DNA from: Bacteroidota bacterium
GTDB taxonomy: Bacteria; Bacteroidota; Bacteroidia; Cytophagales; Cyclobacteriaceae
Reading direction: 5' to 3'
DNA length: 52,584 nt
NCBI GenBank assembly: GCA_003242315.1
Contig: QGUY01000002.1
Location: forward strand, 1 to 52,584
Below, in pieces: positions 52,011 through 52,584 of the stretch. The number at the start of each line of letters is the position of its first letter. Position 1 is the first letter of the stretch. The position numbers were made by a program, and so were the translations under genes. The notes under the pieces are model-generated. The model had not been told where the DNA came from and did no database searches. It saw only the letters and a list, made by a program, of their open reading frames with translations.

Positions 52011-52583
52011 TTAGTTCCTGATAACCGGTACTGATGCGTTGGAAATAAGGCTGGCAAGAATTTGTTCTGTTTCCTGCCGGTACATGTCAGTATTTTGTTG
52101 CAAGTCGTTCAACCGCGCCTGGAGGATCATCAGATCATCCTCGCGCTGTTGCTGAAGATATTTCGCAAAGTCGACCAACAACTGTTCGAGTTGCTGCTTC
52201 TGCTCTTCGGAGGTCATTTTGTAATGATCTTTGATCATGCGCAGGTTTTCGGCCTGCAAGGTCGATACGTAGGCGCTGATTTGTTTTTCGGACGCCGACG
52301 CAGCCTTCATTACGAGTTGGTCGATTCGCGACGAGCTTTCTTTGAGGGTTTCACGCATGGTATTTGCGAAAGCTTCCTGCGACTTTCTCCACTCCGACTG
52401 CAACGCGGCATTGTTGTCCGCCAGCCTGGCGTCGATAATGTCGTGCACGTCTGCTACGCCCAGGGATGGTGTGGCATCAGGTGCTGATGAACGAGGCTGC
52501 CCAAAGGTGAGCCTGATTTCGTTTTCCGACGCCGATATCTGCACGCCGGTCAGTTTGCCCGCGACCATCAGGATCACGAGTGA
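52011..52583 (-). CDS. Membrane-anchored coiled-coil protein (5'-truncated)
   Basis: The frame is open to the right edge of the window, so the start is missing; the GTG at 52577 is not a likely start. The visible part begins with a hydrophobic end of a membrane helix (SLVILMVAGKLTG) followed by a long periplasmic helical region: residues SEWRKSQEAFANTMRETLKESSSRIDQLV and SEEQKQQLEQLLVDFAKYLQQQREDDLMILQARLNDLQQN predict coiled coil. In relatives known to me, such proteins follow ECF sigma factor genes and resemble anti-sigma factors with a zinc-finger N-terminus, but that part is outside the window. It is cotranscribed with the secreted unknown gene. Confidence 0.6.
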   Translation of the reverse strand, partial: SLVILMVAGKLTGVQISASENEIRLTFGQPRSSAPDATPSLGVADVHDIIDARLADNNAALQSEWRKSQEAFANTMRETLKESSSRIDQLVMKAASASEKQISAYVSTLQAENLRMIKDHYKMTSEEQKQQLEQLLVDFAKYLQQQREDDLMILQARLNDLQQNTDMYRQETEQILASLISNASVPVIRN

Positions 52584-52584
52584 C

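Overview
The window looks like a chromosome segment from a Bacteroidota bacterium, probably of the Cytophagales. The evidence is a C-terminal Por/type IX secretion sorting domain (position 950-1208), a long IspG with the insert typical of Bacteroidota, an alternative complex III (ActABCDEF) fused to a caa3-type oxidase locus, YceI/TerC/WYL genes of Bacteroidota type, and several promoters of the phylum-specific form TTTG-N18-20-TAnnTTTG. I see no tRNA, rRNA, insertion sequence, prophage or CRISPR array.

Layout. 1-4.3 kb (+): the end of a secreted Omp28-like protein, then TerC, a YfiT-type DinB protein, a YheT hydrolase and an SRAP/YedK homologue that has lost its catalytic residues. 4.3-8.7 kb (-): an unknown lipoprotein, a small membrane protein paired with ispG, and a short-chain dehydrogenase. 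8.8-10.3 kb (+): an MlaE/MlaF pair. 10.3-13.9 kb (-): a 1,212-residue orphan NtrY-like histidine kinase.

13.9-30.8 kb (-) is a respiratory locus read from one strong promoter at 30.82-30.85 kb. In transcription order it is actA-actB-actC-actD-actE-actF, oxidase subunits II and I, ctaA, ctaB, two subunit III genes, subunit IV, an intrinsic terminator, a SCO-like gene without copper ligands, DUF420 (CtaM-like), a small membrane protein and DUF983. The products form a quinol-to-oxygen chain: ActB/C/D/F and the haem subunits ActA/E pass electrons from menaquinol to the oxidase, CtaB and CtaA make haem A, and the last genes probably help assembly.

31-52.6 kb is a mosaic of short transcription units: a TIGR02757 protein, a class-C-type serine hydrolase, a BNR-repeat protein, a coiled-coil lipoprotein, a WYL regulator, a TrmN6 methyltransferase, YceI, MarR, an M3 peptidase, a TerB-like protein, an SMP-30-like lipoprotein, a CDF transporter, a PaaE-like reductase, purB, a MacA/permease/TolC efflux operon that lacks an ATPase gene, an unknown secreted protein and part of a membrane protein.

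The most unusual signal is a family of intergenic arrays built from 7-nt units (GATTTNN) in strict 7-nt phase at 5.55, 7.92-7.99 and 39.08-39.18 kb. They begin at or just after gene 3' ends and in three genes form the last codon and the stop codon. A second heptad family (GGTNNTC) is at 35.99-36.04 kb. Other points of interest are the catalytically stripped SRAP protein, the SCO homologue without CxxxC, the terminator inside the oxidase operon, and a hairpin-dense non-coding region at 34.63-34.93 kb.
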